Of a stretch of DNA of 64,000 nt, positions 1 to 13,300 are shown in pieces. Made by a program: the position numbers and the translations under genes. Source of the stretch: Membranipora membranacea (lineage: Eukaryota; Bryozoa; Gymnolaemata; Cheilostomatida; Membraniporidae); contig OU612075.1 of NCBI GenBank assembly GCA_914767715.1, forward strand, positions 11,222,001-11,286,000, in the 5' to 3' direction. Below the pieces are notes generated by a model. That model saw only the letters and a program-made list of their open reading frames with translations, did not search any database and was not told where the DNA came from. The stretch's first letter is position 1. Each line of letters begins with the position of its first letter.

Positions 1-184
1 GTGCATCATTTGGAAGAGGGAGGGAGGGTCTCACTGGTTTCACTAGTAGTATTTATAGAGTTTACCTGCTAATCTCTAAGGTGGCCTGAGCTTTGTTTAT
101 ATGTTGTCATGGCGATAAGCTGATGGCATGTTGGTCGGCCAGACAGATGTTTTATCCCACCATCACAAAATGGTATCAGTAACG

Positions 185-390
185 CACAGGGTTTGAGATA
201 ACTCTACTGGAGTGTAAATCTCTGACCATTCGAGTCAATTTAGCCTGGGAGTCTAATATGTACCCACCCCTTATCATAGAGTTTGTGTTCGGGTGGTCAC
301 ATCAATTTCTTGAAGATATCCTAAGACTACATGGTTTAACCAATGCTCTTTGTAGATCAGAGATACTTTGTAGATAGTGAATCTGATGAG
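185..390 (-). mobile_element. Diverged CACACTGA-TIR MITE copy
   Basis: The stretch containing 'gagtcaatttag' and 'tgtacccaccccttat' matches, in reverse orientation, the interior of the cleaner copy at 50347-50514. 'atctctgac' and 'gatcagagata' mark the decayed terminal repeats. Ends are approximate. I see no other feature in 1-755. Confidence 0.5.
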
Positions 391-755
391 CATTGTCTCA
401 GTAAGGTTTGTCTCACTGTAAATAATCTTAATATATTCATTTGGAGATCTGCAATTAATTTAGCAGCTGATAAACAACCGAAAACGCAACATGAAGCTGG
501 TACTGGTATTAATCTCAGGCAAGGAAACATATTGTCTTAATCGACTGATGAAGTTGTTAAAATTGAACCAAGTTTAGCTATAAATTGGGAACACAGGCTG
601 TGCATAATTGGGATCTAATGCTAAAAAATGACTGGCAGCATTAGTTATATGTTTTGAGTGTTTCTCCTACAGGTATTAGTATTTATATCATTATTATTAT
701 GAATATGATCAACTAACTATCCTAAACTGACACCACTTTGCTTTATTCTTAATAG

Positions 756-3700
756 CGGTGGCCTGTTACGGGCTGGTCGGAGCTGAAGTTCTTAGCTGGT
801 GTAACAGAGGATGCGTCGGAACCATGGCTCTTATTTGTGGCAGTGATGGAAAAATGTACTGTATGTATCCATATATAGCGTGCAAGTGCTGAAGTTCTTG
901 GGTTAGAATCCCAATGCAGTCCATCCACTTTTTATGTGTACTGAACCCCAAGGTGAGCTCCAGCCTGAGTACAAACTGAAAGAAAATTGACGCAGACATT
1001 GCGGCTTTGTCCTCTGTGATAATCCAGTCAATTTAGCCAGCTTTATTTTTAGGCCAACACTTAACATATCAAGGGTTTCATATGTATATCTAGCCACAAT
1101 TTTTGGCTCCCAAAACAAAACAAAAACCGTGGCCAAGTGACAAGGCTAAGGTAAATCAATTGTTTTTGTTTTATTGTTATACAGCTGGCAGCTGTGCATT
1201 GAGAGAAGCTACCTGCCGATCCAAGGGGAAGATTAGAGCTGCTCACAATTCTAGTGTCTGCTCCAGGAAAGGAAAGAGACAAGTATCATTTGACTTGTGC
1301 CATTTTGCTTGTCCAGCCTGGATCAAACCTGTTTGTGGCAGTGATGGAAGGACATATGGTATGTAACAGCGTAAAACTTAGCCTGGGATTCAGGCCAACA
1401 ATGGGGGCTTGTCTGTATTATTGGTGATGTTGGATATTTCTTATGTGTTGATTTCTACTCTTGTATCACTTTTGTGCGTTTCTAAATAGACCCATGTGTA
1501 GTGGTTTGGTTTTGTTTTGATTGGCTGATGGGTTTTGATTTGTTGTTGTGTTCAGTTGTCTGTTCACACCCAACCAGAGTAGATAACTTCAAACTGTTGG
1601 ATCGAACCCCAGTCTAAGCAGAGAGGGTATCCCACCCTCCCTGGTCTAAGTAAAACCAGACCCCTCGTAAAACTGCCGAATGCATTGTGCTCAAAGTGTT
1701 GCGCAATAGTTTCACGTACAGCCTGAAATAAAAAAAAGAGTATTGAGGAATAATTATTCGCCACTTATCTGTGTTTTAGTTTCCGCTTTGAATCACTTGC
1801 AGGGCAGCTATTAAACTTTACAGTTGTCTTCACGGCAACTCATCATCTCAAGTACATTTAAATGTATATTGTGAATTTTGCCATTTTGTGCTGATGTACC
1901 AAGAAATTAATAAACAAATGAATACAAATGTGCTTTAGTTTCCGAAATAAACCATGAAATCCTTGCAAAAATTATGCAAAAAGCTTGCAAGAATCTAGCA
2001 AAGCTCGTTTACCATTTTGACTTGTACTAATCACTCTCTGTCAGTGTGTCTGCGTGCTTCCCATCAATATTTTAAGCCTGTTCTTCTTTTCAAGACAGCA
2101 GCTGTAAATTGAGTCTCTGTAGCTGTTGGTCTACGCGAACTGGAGGAAATGCCATATCTGTCAAGTCACAGGGAGTATGTAAGAATAATCCTTCATTCGT
2201 TCACATAAGGTAGGCCAGTCTATTCAGGTTGTAAGTACTAATCCGACATCAGTCAAACTAATATTCACTATTAGAAACTATATCACTATATACTATATTT
2301 TATTCTATCTGACCCTTTGGTATTCACCATCTTTCTTGGTCTCTAACCTCACCCAGAACAAAAAAAAACATATACTGCAAAGCTGCTACTTTTTGCTTTG
2401 GCAAAGTATTCACCATGATTCTACTTGGAATATGATGGCCATATATAAATTGTAAGTACAATTATTTGCTCCCATAAGTCCTGAAAATATGTATGAGAGT
2501 TGTGTTCCTTTCGTGAATTGTGGATAAGGGAATATCTATTACATCCAAAAATAAATGATATGACCAAGCACATAGAGAGTTATGCCCTCTCTGTTCAAGA
2601 GAAGACAATCTTGATTGTGCAAGTTTTTCTTTTTTCTGTAAATGACAATAATATTAGTGTTCTTAGAAATTATTGTAAATACTGATTAATCCATTTATAT
2701 TTTTATTTTTAAGTGAGCGTCTATGCCGCTAAGCAAGAGGAGAAATTCTTACTTACAATCACAGTCAACATCTGGTAGCATCATGTAATTATGCCTGTAT
2801 TAAGTCATGTCATGAAAACTCAGTTATTTTTAAATAATACAAGCATATTCAACTTTCTACTCACTAACAGACTATATAAGGCACCATGATTAATGCAGCC
2901 TCATAACGTAATGACAAACAACATGGATAATACGTTGTTAGTAGTTGCTGATATGACAAGTTGCCAAATTCGATCTGATTGTGGTGTGTTCTAGATTGAC
3001 CTGGCATCTGCATAGCTCACCTAAATAATAAAGTTGCTTGTGCTACTGTCTCTTTTTGTCCCCAGGTTTCTGCTTCTAGAACACCCATTTCCCTATTGGA
3101 ACCAGGCATTCTAAGGCCTTATATCTTCGAACAACCAAGTTATACGGTGTTTTTGGATATATTGGCCATATTATACCTCGTGAGAAAGGGAATTTAGGGG
3201 ACATCCTTTTGTCAAGGTATTTCTCCACCCCTACATGATAACAGTTTGACGTATATCAGACAGATGGCAGTTCCCATAAGTGGTTCGATGATATCTTACT
3301 ATTGGCCTTCATAGTTGATGAAAGTTTACTTTCTCATTTTTGATGAAAGCAACAGCATAAAAAATGATGTAAGCTCTTATACTTCTGGGTGTGTATTTCT
3401 CCACCACTAACTGGCCCTTGTTAGCGTATCGCTAGCTTGCATTTCTGCATTGTTGATAAAGATGAACTAAATAATTATTATTGGAATTCGGTTTGCAGAT
3501 TTTTTAAAAGAATTTGTCCATTCTTCTGTGTTTTCTTAGGGGTCTAATTCGATCGTTACTATTGATTGATGAAAAAGCGTGTTAGTCCAAGCAGAGACTC
3601 ACCGGAATGTTTAAGCCTCACAACTTTCTCTGCAAGTCTTCTCATTTTAACCCACACGGATACCTGATCCATATGAGTAAGTCACATAAAAGGAAATGCA

Positions 3701-6700
3701 GGATGGAAATGTTATTAACATTCGTTGGTCAGACGGAGGTGTACCTTCTACCACCTCCAGCACATCCGTGCACTAAAAATAGTAGCACAGTGTTAATCAG
3801 ATATAATATCATTTCAGTATGGGGCTCAATAATATGTGAAGATAAACGGGATCTTCGGGATGCCAACGTTGTTGGCAGAATGTCCGACTTACCAGGTGTT
3901 ATCGCGGCACACAAGGAGTCCTTCTTTGGACAGGGTAGCAGCACTGTGTGGTTTGATGACGTTGTGTGTATTGGTGACGAGGATAGCTTGGATGCATGCT
4001 TTGGGTTACCTGGATGGAGAACAGGTAATTGTGATCCAGGTCATTCAGAAGACGCTGAAGTGACATGCTATCAACCACATACCCTTCAGGTTCCAGTAAA
4101 AACGAGGCAATCTAACTGTAAGTGAGAATTTTCACACTAACAATAACTATTAGAGCTCTATATTATATTAATGTTATAACAATATTTTAGGGTGTGTTTA
4201 TGTCGTGACCATTGGAACGCCTTGCATCAGAAGGAACTCAAGGGGCACCATGCGTGTTAGGGTGATTCTCCACTCCTTCATGATGATTATTTCATATATA
4301 TCACACAGATGCTAGTTCCCATAAGTCGTTCGATGATATATTACGATTGACCTTCATAGTTAAGTTTACTTTCTTATTCTCAATGTAAGCAACAGCATTC
4401 AGGATGAAGTTAGCTCTTGTATTTCTATCGGGTGGGTATTTCTTCACCACTTACACCATGGCAGCATATTTTTATACTAGCTTGCATTCTGCATCAATGT
4501 TGAACTCATACTAAATAATCGTTATTGAAATTTGGTTTGCATTATAGAAACATTTTAAAAATTTTCTCCGATGTTCTCTGAGAGTTTAATTTGATTGTTA
4601 ATATGTTTTACATCGAGTATCGCTGTTGTACATTTTCTAATGGTCAAAATACACTCAGGGGTTTGCTCAATGACGCTGTTGTTAACATATATGCTGACAG
4701 CAGCCTCAACTGAGCCTCAACTGATCCTCAGAGGATTGATCAGCGATGTTGCAACCTCTGTCAGTGTGTTTAGACCATAATGTATCGGCACTCTCTTATA
4801 CATGAATACTGCATGTCAACAGACTTTGTATTGGGCATTGTACATCATTGACGGTACATTCTGATGCTTCACATGGTACAGCCTCGATATGAAGTTATTC
4901 TCTTACCCATTATTTCTCGTTAAACAGTGGCTTTGGCCGGAGCAGCAGCTCTCAATTGTGATGTTAAGCAACAATTTTGTACGATGGCTTTTGAATGTGG
5001 AAGCGATGGTCAATGGTACCGTAAGTTAAAAAGAATAACCAATATATAGTGCTTGATAACCATAAAAGCAAACCTCAAAGAGTTGTTTGGTAATATGATC
5101 ATTCACAAAGTTTTGCCTCCGCCTTCGTGCTTGCATGAAATATCGACTGCTAAAAAAGGCAACTCCAAGTAGTTAAAACGAACTTGGAACCCTGGCTAAG
5201 CTCCATTATCATCAGACATTGATATGAAATGTCTCTTGGATACTTTTTATCGTTTTATTCAATGCTTGGAAGGGTTGAAGGACTCCCCACACCTCTGCCG
5301 ACCAAAGACTTAGGGTAGTTGATGCAGCCTTATACTATGCCCAACTATGTCATACCTTTTCACCTCGAAAACTGTGTTTTAGATAACGGCTGTGCCATGA
5401 ATGAGGCAATCTGTCGCTCAAATGGGAAAATTCATAGAGATCCTAATGCTTGTTCTGGAACCCCTATTGGAAAGCGAGAAGCTAGTGGATGCCCAATGAT
5501 ATGCCCAGCTATCTACAGCCCTGTTTGCGGCAGTAATGGCAAAACATATAGTAAGTCATTTATATTTATATTAACTATATTATCTATAGTATTTAAGAAG
5601 CCTCCGCGATTTGTTTCTATTATTATTTATTATTCGTAACTGAAGCTGCGCTGAAAGTTATAGGTAGTTGCTCAAATATTTAGGCAAATGCTTCAATTCC
5701 TTAATCTCCAAAAGCAAGGTATTTGGAGAGAAGAGCCATGGTTCAACTTAGTAACATTAGAATGCATTGACATAATATTGGATGATAAAAATTTCTGCGT
5801 CTGAGTTAACAGGGGTTGTGAGTAATAAAATCTGAAAATAATAGGAGAAAACTATAGTTTTTTGTGTGTGATCCTCAGGCTTCTTTTTTCGTTATCTCTT
5901 TTAGGATAATATTCGCTTTTACAGAGCTGCCATCCATCAATGTATGTAAGGGCAGGCTAAGTGCTCAGATGGCGCCAATATCACTGCCACTCGCTCGAAT
6001 TGGAGCCGTCTGAGCACTTGGACTAATGTTAGGGCAGTCATCCACACTATATCATGTCAAGCTAACACTTTGCCATTCCTTCTTTAGGTAACCAGTGTGC
6101 CCTGAAAGTTGCTAACTGCATGTCAACTCGAAAGGCAGGCAAGCCTATTACAATGAGCTTCAAAGGTGATTGTGAAGGAAACTGGATTGGAAAGAGAGAG
6201 TCTGCTGAGGATTGCCCCATGATGTGTCCCTTCAACTATCTACCCGTATGTGGCAGTGATGGCAAAACATATGGTATGATTCCCTTAGTCTTCTATTGGC
6301 ACACAAAGTCTTTTATTACAATCCTAGAGTCATTATCAAGGTCATGACATCATGGATGAAGCTTGACTTTACCTAGCCAAAGTTGCATTTTGGGAAAATA
6401 TTGTTTTTGAATACAATACACTTCCATCTCATTTTGCCTGCAAGATTGCCATGTGACATAGTCTATCGCTGCGGCACAACAATGGTGGTGCTGCTTTCCA
6501 TTCAAGAAAGGCAACTCAAAGTGTTTAAGGTTATGAGATTGCAAAGTGTTCCATTTAGGCCTAAATATTTCCAAATTATGGGTCACCATCGTTTTCCCTA
6601 TGCGTTGTCCACGGTCGTCAGATCCAAAAGGTCAATCTCAAAATGCTGAGGCATAGTGACAAGGACAGCTAATATTAGTTGTTTTTGGTTGAGTTAAGAA

Positions 6701-9034
6701 GCAGTTACTTATTCTCCAGTGAATTATCGCTAAGGAAGAAAAAACAATACAACTCTGAGCAGAGATACACATTTTTACGCCATCGTTGGAAATATTTTCA
6801 TACAACCATGGCCAATAATTTCTCATCTTAAAATTTTGCAGGTAACAAATGCACTCTGAACTCAGCCAACTGCATGTCAACTAGGCGCGCAGGAAAGGCA
6901 ATCACAATGATGTCCTTTGGAGAGTGTGATAAAAACTCGGTTGGTAAAAGACAAAACAAAGGATGTCCTGAAATGTGCATTGAGATCTGGTCTCCCTTAT
7001 GTGCTAGTGATGGAAAAACTTATGGTGAGTGCTTCGTCAAAAAAGACCGGCATGTCAAACCAGGGTGAATGAACTCCCTTGTTCCACTAATAGTATAGTC
7101 TAGTTTGACTAGAATGGGTGAAACTCACAATGTAAGAAAGATATGACCGCACCGGGAACTGCCAGGAACCGCCACAACCGTAGCTACTATAAAGAGTAGC
7201 TGTATTTTGGGCAGGCATGGGTATATGGTGAGGCATGAGTTCTATGGGCCCCCATTGCCTATATCAAAGAGAGGACTGAAATGCCGGAAAAATTTCGAAC
7301 CCAAATCAAAACCCAAATTTCTCGTTTTATATCTTCCCGTTTTCGAATCTTGAATCCACATTATGAACAAGATGGAACAAACTCATTTCTTAATACCTAT
7401 ATCGAGATATCAAGTTATGATATTATGTGCTATTCAGGCAAGTACCCAAGGCCTTAATGTAGTAACATAGCATGCTGTGCTTATCTTGGTGGATAAGGTG
7501 ATACCATTAGTGAATAATGTAACAGTATGTTAATTCCCAGCTTGGCGTAGTTTAACAGACCAACCGCAAGACATTTACAGGTTGATATCATTACATAGCG
7601 TCACACATGACATATTAATTGTCTCTCACCTAATCTATATACCTATTTTTATCTTTCTCCAACAACAAAACTAAATGTCTCCAATGATATAAAGCCACCC
7701 TCACACCACTCCTTGCTCACACCTATTATCAAGTACACTGATGAGTTGTCCCCCCCCCAACAAAACCTTAGTGACAAATATTACAACTTTTTTTCGCATT
7801 TTAATCTGCAGGCAACACTTGCAAGATGCAGAGAGCTGCCTGCCTTAATAATCAGAAGCTGAGTGTTGTATCTCGGGGAACTTGTGAAAGCGCAACAACG
7901 CCAGCACCCAAATGTAGTGACTTCTGCTTCACCCTCTGGTCACCTGTCTGTGGAACTGACGGAAAAACCTACAGTAAGCTCAACACTATCCCTCAACATC
8001 AGTGCCTGATATGATATGGGGCAGAGTTATACCACTTAAACTAACCCTGCAATGATTATATGTGTATGGTGTTTGGCGACTGATTTATGAATTCACACCA
8101 CTGATAGTGATCGATTCTCATGCAATGTTCCAAAAAAACATCAACCGGCAGCTTGTCCCTAAATGAATTTATGTCTGAGTAAAAATTCACAACGCCATGT
8201 CACGTTTACTATCAGGTCCTATAGTCTCTCCACAAAATATCCTAAGTAAGACCAATGAGATGTGGCTAGATACAAGATTTAGCATATCCCTGTAGTTTAA
8301 TTTAGAAACATAAAGGTATTTCATAAATGTTTGGCGAGGTTTATCCAAGGAGTTAGAGTCTCTAACTTTTTGGTTTATCATGGCATATTTTACTAATCTT
8401 TCATGAAAATATCTATCAATTATAAAAGAATACTTCAATCGACCTGACCCATTTTGGATTCAAAACTCAACTCGCATTGTCCAATGTACTACATATTATT
8501 CTCCCTTCTTGATATATAACAGGTAACACATGCAAAATGGAGTCAGCGGCCTGCCGATCAGGTACAAAGATCACAACAGCCCACCGAGGAGAGTGCCAGC
8601 AGCCAACAACACCTGCACCGAAAAAAGACAACTGCCCTGATTATTGTGCCGATGTCTATGACCCAGTCTGTGGTAGTGATGGGCGTGTTTATAGTGAGTC
8701 AAGTTTTTTTTAAAGTTTATAGCATCAATACCTTATCATTGCAAAGAAATGCTTGCTATGATGAACACAAATGTATTATTGTGGTGTATTGTAAAGTATG
8801 ATGTTCTGTTCATGTTGTGTGTCGTGTTGTTTGTGTCCTGTCTTGTTGTGTCGTGTCGTGTCATCTCATGTTGAGTTGTGTTGTGTCTCATCGTATTGTA
8901 TTGACCAGAGCCATATTGTACTGTTTCTCTTTGTATTGTTGTATTATTGGATGCTTTCAGGTAACAGCTGCCATTTGAGGATCGTCGCTTGCAAAACTTC
9001 CAAAAATCTCTCTGAAGTAAGATGCGCCAACTAA
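756..9034 (+). CDS. Multi-Kazal / SRCR secreted protein, 5' partial
   Basis: Eleven exons are proposed: 756-860, 1185-1358, 2095-2178, 3761-4117, 4928-5020, 5383-5550, 6088-6273, 6842-7024, 7812-7973, 8523-8693 and 8961-9034 (TAA 9032-9034). All internal exons are phase 1-1 and a multiple of three. Most carry the second half of one Kazal domain and the first half of the next, split just after the CGSDGKTY-type motif, giving eight Kazal units (2 before and 6 after an SRCR exon). Kazal domains are typically serine-protease inhibitors; SRCR domains bind ligands. I infer an extracellular protein. No signal peptide is visible, so the start probably lies left of the window. Linkers contain GKR in four exons. 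The final exon ends in a short Kazal half, then stop; a donor at 9036 and acceptor near 9306 suggest a 3'UTR intron. The third exon boundary is the least certain. It could also be two genes (see 4670). Confidence 0.75.
879..1015 (+). repeat. 5'-truncated tRNA-derived SINE
   Basis: A B-box-like 'gggttagaatccc' and the following 'gcagtccatccac' align with the reverse complement of the fuller SINE at 10624-10870. The tRNA-like 5' part (A box) is missing. It sits in an intron of the Kazal gene. Confidence 0.55.
3215..3580 (+). repeat. Intronic direct duplication, copy 1
   Basis: About 350 bp containing 'agttcccataag', 'ttcgatgatat' and 'gtatttct.caccact' recurs about 1 kb downstream in the same order. 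It precedes the SRCR exon. Similarity is obvious but imperfect, so the duplication is not recent. Confidence 0.75.
3761..4117 (+). CDS. SRCR-domain exon of the Kazal/SRCR gene
   Basis: This single phase 1-1 exon encodes about 119 residues. Visible SRCR landmarks are VWGSIICED, RDANVV, FFGQGSSTVWFDDVVC, GDEDSLDAC and SEDAEVTC. The usual cysteine in the 'DANVVCR' position is glycine (DANVVGR), so one conserved disulfide would be absent. The chosen acceptor follows a pyrimidine-rich tract ending CCTCCAG and restores phase 1. The open frame runs further left, but without a better acceptor. It lies between two copies of a duplicated intronic segment. Confidence 0.75.
4255..4610 (+). repeat. Intronic direct duplication, copy 2
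   Basis: Second copy of the 3215-3580 segment, with the same landmarks. Together the copies bracket the SRCR exon, consistent with a past tandem duplication of a domain-encoding block. Confidence 0.75.
4670..4780 (+). other. Possible alternative signal-peptide exon (weak)
   Basis: A short open frame beginning MTLLLTYMLTAAS looks like a signal peptide and lies between the SRCR exon and the next Kazal half-exon at 4928. If spliced at a weak GTGTGT site it would start a second, separate Kazal gene (4670-9034). The evidence is only hydrophobicity and position. Confidence 0.2.
5955..6024. repeat. Small foldback element
   Basis: 'aagtgctcagatggcgccaat' (first 20 bases and beyond) is followed about 20 bp later by its near-perfect reverse complement ending 'gtctgagcactt'. 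The arms are about 21 nt. Intron of the Kazal gene. Confidence 0.6.
8798..8925. repeat. TGTCG/TTGTG-type low-complexity tract
   Basis: Irregular repetition of tgtgtcgtgt-like units immediately upstream of the last Kazal half-exon. The open frame through it is a by-product of the repeat. Confidence 0.7.
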
Positions 9035-10345
9035 GGTGAGTAGTGGAATCAGTAATATTATAAAGACTGACAATTTTACAACGTTCTTTTTCATGGTTTG
9101 TACAAGGAGGTATTTATGATTGACACCAAAGAGTTTTGCCCCAGGCCTTACCCTAAGGTAAAAGAAAAGAAAGCTGTTATGACACCTCAGTTGTTATCTT
9201 AATGCTGTGTAAAATAACCTGAAAAATAAAATTGGTTGGGCAAATTAGACAAATGTTGGTTTGAAAGTGATTATTTTTAAATATTTTCTTTTGTTTCTTT
9301 TTCAGATGTGCCAGAGAAGAGTGAATCCATAAAAAGTGAACATACAAAAAATCAGTACAGAAAATTATATTTGCGAGTCCATCTTCTTGCAATACAAACT
9401 ATAGAAAGGAAAACAACTGATGCCGTTTTTTCTACAGTACACAGCCATTGTTCCTCACTAGACTGGTTGCTCGCTACCCAATCATACTAATGACTTCATT
9501 AGCGGTCAAACTGCACAAGTTCCTGCCCAACAATCCCTGCTTTATTACTTGATCATGAGCTTTACCATTTATGTATGATCGCCCACTGATAAAGATGGTA
9601 AAAATCAAGATTGAGCAATGAATAGAAAGTTATTGATTGTGACCATGTGCAGTTTGCAGCTTTGTGGTGACCCTAACGCATGTAAAAATTCAGAGTGAAT
9701 TCTTAAGTCAAAGCTACAAAAACTCTACTCCTTGGACAATAAACAAAACCTAAGCTGAGCTAGCAAAACAAAAATTCCAGCAAATATTATTATCTAGTAT
9801 CCAATAACACTTATTCCAATCATCGCATTTTATCTGACCTAATTCCTAAAAAATTTTGTCGAAATTGAAATTGCACATGTAAGAATTAAACATGAGATAA
9901 TGAGTAGATTTATATTTAGATTTACATAATTACAAGAATTTCTTAACTCAAAATGTGCTAATATTTACTCCCAATTTGCCAACAGATGACCATATTACTT
10001 ATTTCAAATCTGTGCATTTTGCTCATCATGAGAAGTGATAATTCACCGAGTTACGCACAGTTTACAAGCTTTTAAAAAATTCTTCAGATCACTATCAGGA
10101 CAGCTATGCGCTAAGATTGGTGAATCCCAAGAACAATTACAGCTATCGATAGCAAATATCAGGGCTATTTGAATTTTAGAACTTGATGCATTTCGATCAA
10201 TTTATTAGTCTGGTTCTTTTTTTATGACAGAAGGTAGAAAAAACCCATTATATTCATTGTCTCATTCGTTGCCTTGTGTGAAAAAAGACGTTAGACAGAG
10301 TACAAATTTCTGACAGCAAGCTGACAAAGGAAATTAAAATAGATT
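9035..10345 (+). other. Candidate 3'UTR with intron, then intergenic
   Basis: A GTGAGT donor at 9036 and a ttctttttcag acceptor ending about 9305 suggest a spliced 3'UTR of the Kazal gene. AATAAA occurs near 9740. From there to the next start codon I see no coding signal. Confidence 0.4.
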
Positions 10346-13300
10346 ATGATGATGAGTAGGAAATGTCTGCTGATTTTTAGTTTGCTCTTTGCAAAGGCAG
10401 TATCTCAGGATGAGGCAACGCAGCCTCCAACAGAAGCGGCAGGAACTACAACTGTGGCAGCACGGATACAGCCACCCGTGCAAGGAGAGTTACAAGGTAG
10501 AGTACCTAATCAAGAATAACCTAAACAAGAAGTCCACCGGGGGCCTTTATGATTCCTCTTAACTGTGCATGGGGGGGGGGGGGGGGCCTGTCAGAGGTTG
10601 ATCAAAAAAATTGTTGATTAAAATCAGATGGTCATATCACAGGCCATATCCCGAAGCACGGGCGTGGAAATATTTGTTGCCTTTGGGGCAAGGCCACAAT
10701 TTCTGCGCCAGTTTGCATGGTTCTGTTTGCGGGTAGGTTGGAGAAAACATGGGGGCCAACCAAACCCTAGTAGTCGATGGACTGCAGTGGGATTTGAACC
10801 AACGACCTTCAACACTTGCATGCTGAAAGACCGTCACTCTAACCAAATGAGCTACCTCTCATTCCCAAAGCAGTATCCGCTTCACGGTACTAATACCATA
10901 TGCATATATATTTTAAACAGTTAGGGAACAAACATAATTACAACATCTTATATAATAATATCTTGCATCTTATATATTATTCCTAGAACTAAAACTGGAA
11001 GGAGATTGTAAAGACATAGAGGACTGCTATGGATATAACGTTGGAATCACTGGATGTGTTTCAGGGAAATGCCTTTACAAAGCGGTCAGTTTTATTATAT
11101 CTAAAATGTAAATATTATATATTGTATTACATCAAATATAGAGTATTATGAAAATGATGAGGAAAGGTATGATGTTTAATAAAAAACCAAAGAAATAATA
11201 TAGTATACGGATATCTAGTGAAAAGGCATATCTGCTCTGTTAGCAAGGTCAGGGACAATAGCACTAATTTTTATACAGAAGCACACTGATCACGTGATAT
11301 ACTATTGCATGTATATCTCTGATCGATAGAAAGTGAATTAATTCACTTTGCTTGAGTGCAGCTGATATTCAGTATTTAGGAGACGTATGGATGATTACCC
11401 AAACTTTTATATATATTCCATGTTTATTCTGGAGAAGAATAAGTCCTTAGGACTTGTACCCAGAAAACAGAAAAATTGATAAAAATATGGTGTAGAATTA
11501 AAAAGACATGTAACTAAAAATCAAGAACAATGACAGGTAAAATTACAACGTACACGCAGGCATTAATTAGCAGTAAAACATTACACAAGTTGATACACAA
11601 TAGCTAGGAAAAGATAAGTTAGAACAATGTAGCAGTAGGCTAAAATGAAATGATAAGAACTGACTCATTAATTGCGAAGTTTGAGGACGTGGCTCCGAGT
11701 GGCATTTTTGAATGTAGCAAGGGATTGGGTAATTCGTTAAACTTCTGAGCACCGAAATTAGCTAAAGCAAATCTAAAATTTTCCTTGGATAGTCTAAACC
11801 CAGAACTTTTAGCAAGCCGAGTTTCACTAGTTAATTTCTCGGGGAGCAGATTGGTATCAATTATTGGGACTAAACTATTAACAATTTTATAAAACGTCGG
11901 CAGATACAAATATTCGAAACGCAAAGTTAAAACAGGGATGTTGTAGGTCTGTCGAGTATTATCTTTAGAACTGTTATAGTCTATAATTTTCAAACATCTA
12001 TTCTCAATTTTAAAAATTCTTTTTTGACATAGTTGTTTGTGGTAAATAAAACAGGAGAGCTGTATTCCAGATTAGAACGTATAAGTCCAATGTACCAAAG
12101 CTTAGCTAGTTTAGGTGTCAGGAATTTTCTATTACTTGAAAGTTGGTGACTATTGGATAAAGTTTTTGTTTAATTTTACTGGTATGAGATTTAAAATTTA
12201 ATTTGTTATCAAGAATCACACCTAAGTACTTAATTTTGTCAGATTGTTTGAAAATGAGATTATTAAATTTAAGTTCCGGAGGTTTGATGTTACGTTCATT
12301 AGAAATGGTCATGACATCTGTTTTACCGCTGTTTAGAACAAGGCAATTTTCACTGTACCAACTGGATGCTTGATGAATGCTTTTTTCCATAAGTTTTGTG
12401 GAAATGTCTGGGTTTTCCCCACTGGTGACTAGTAGGCAGTCATCAGCATATAGATAACAATTTTTGAGCTCCATCAGATCGTTAATAAACATGATAAACA
12501 GGAGTGGTCCAAGTACAGACCCCTGCGGCACACCAGTTATAACTCGACTGCTTTCAGATACACAACCATTAACTTTCATGGCCTGCTCTCGACTTGAAAG
12601 ATAATTTTTAATTAAATTTGATGCATTAGAGTGGAAATTGAATTTCGTTAACAGTTTACTGGCAAGGATCTTATGGTTTACGCAATCAAAAGCTTTACGG
12701 ATATCAAGTGCAGAAACTGTGACAAATTTTGACTCGTGCTTTGACAGCAGGGAACGAAATTTGTTGACTAGTTGAGTTAAGATTTGATCAGTGGATGTTC
12801 CATTTCTGAAACCAAATTGGCGAGAGGCTATTAGATCATTAATTTCCAGGTAATCACGAATTTGGTAATTTATTATCTTTTCTAGGACTTTACTTAATAT
12901 TGGCAATAGCGAAATTGGTCTATAATTATTTGGCAAACTTTTCTTGCCACTTTTGAAAATTGGAATTACTAAGGCTTTTTTCCACACATCTGGAAACTCG
13001 TGACATTTAAGGCTCAGATTAACAATATGTGTCAATGGATTCAGAATCAAAGGCTCTAGGATTTTATAAATAAAGGCAGGGATCTGATTTAATCCCCCAG
13101 TTTTACGTGATTTCAATGTGCGCAGATATTTAGACACCTCACTCGATGTAATTTCTTGAAAAGCAAATTTTGGAAAACTGAAAGCTTTATCATTATCAAA
13201 GCCTGAGTAACTTTTATTGGACAATAGTTTAGCCTCTTCATTGAGATTGGCACCAATGCTAGAAAAATACCTATTTAGACATTCAGCGATCACTGGGCTT

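Noticed and set aside
3607-3760. Coding extension upstream of the SRCR exon in the same frame
   Set aside because: No acceptor with the needed phase other than at 3760 fits well, and the extra residues do not look like an SRCR start; I kept the shorter exon but the extension is not excluded.
9308-9490. 60-residue frame after the Kazal gene
   Set aside because: It follows a splice acceptor but the coding frame already stopped at 9034; more likely 3'UTR.
10624-10870. Possible functional tRNA gene on the minus strand
   Set aside because: A and B boxes are present but the acceptor stem does not pair, a non-tRNA body follows, and related copies are dispersed; it is a SINE.
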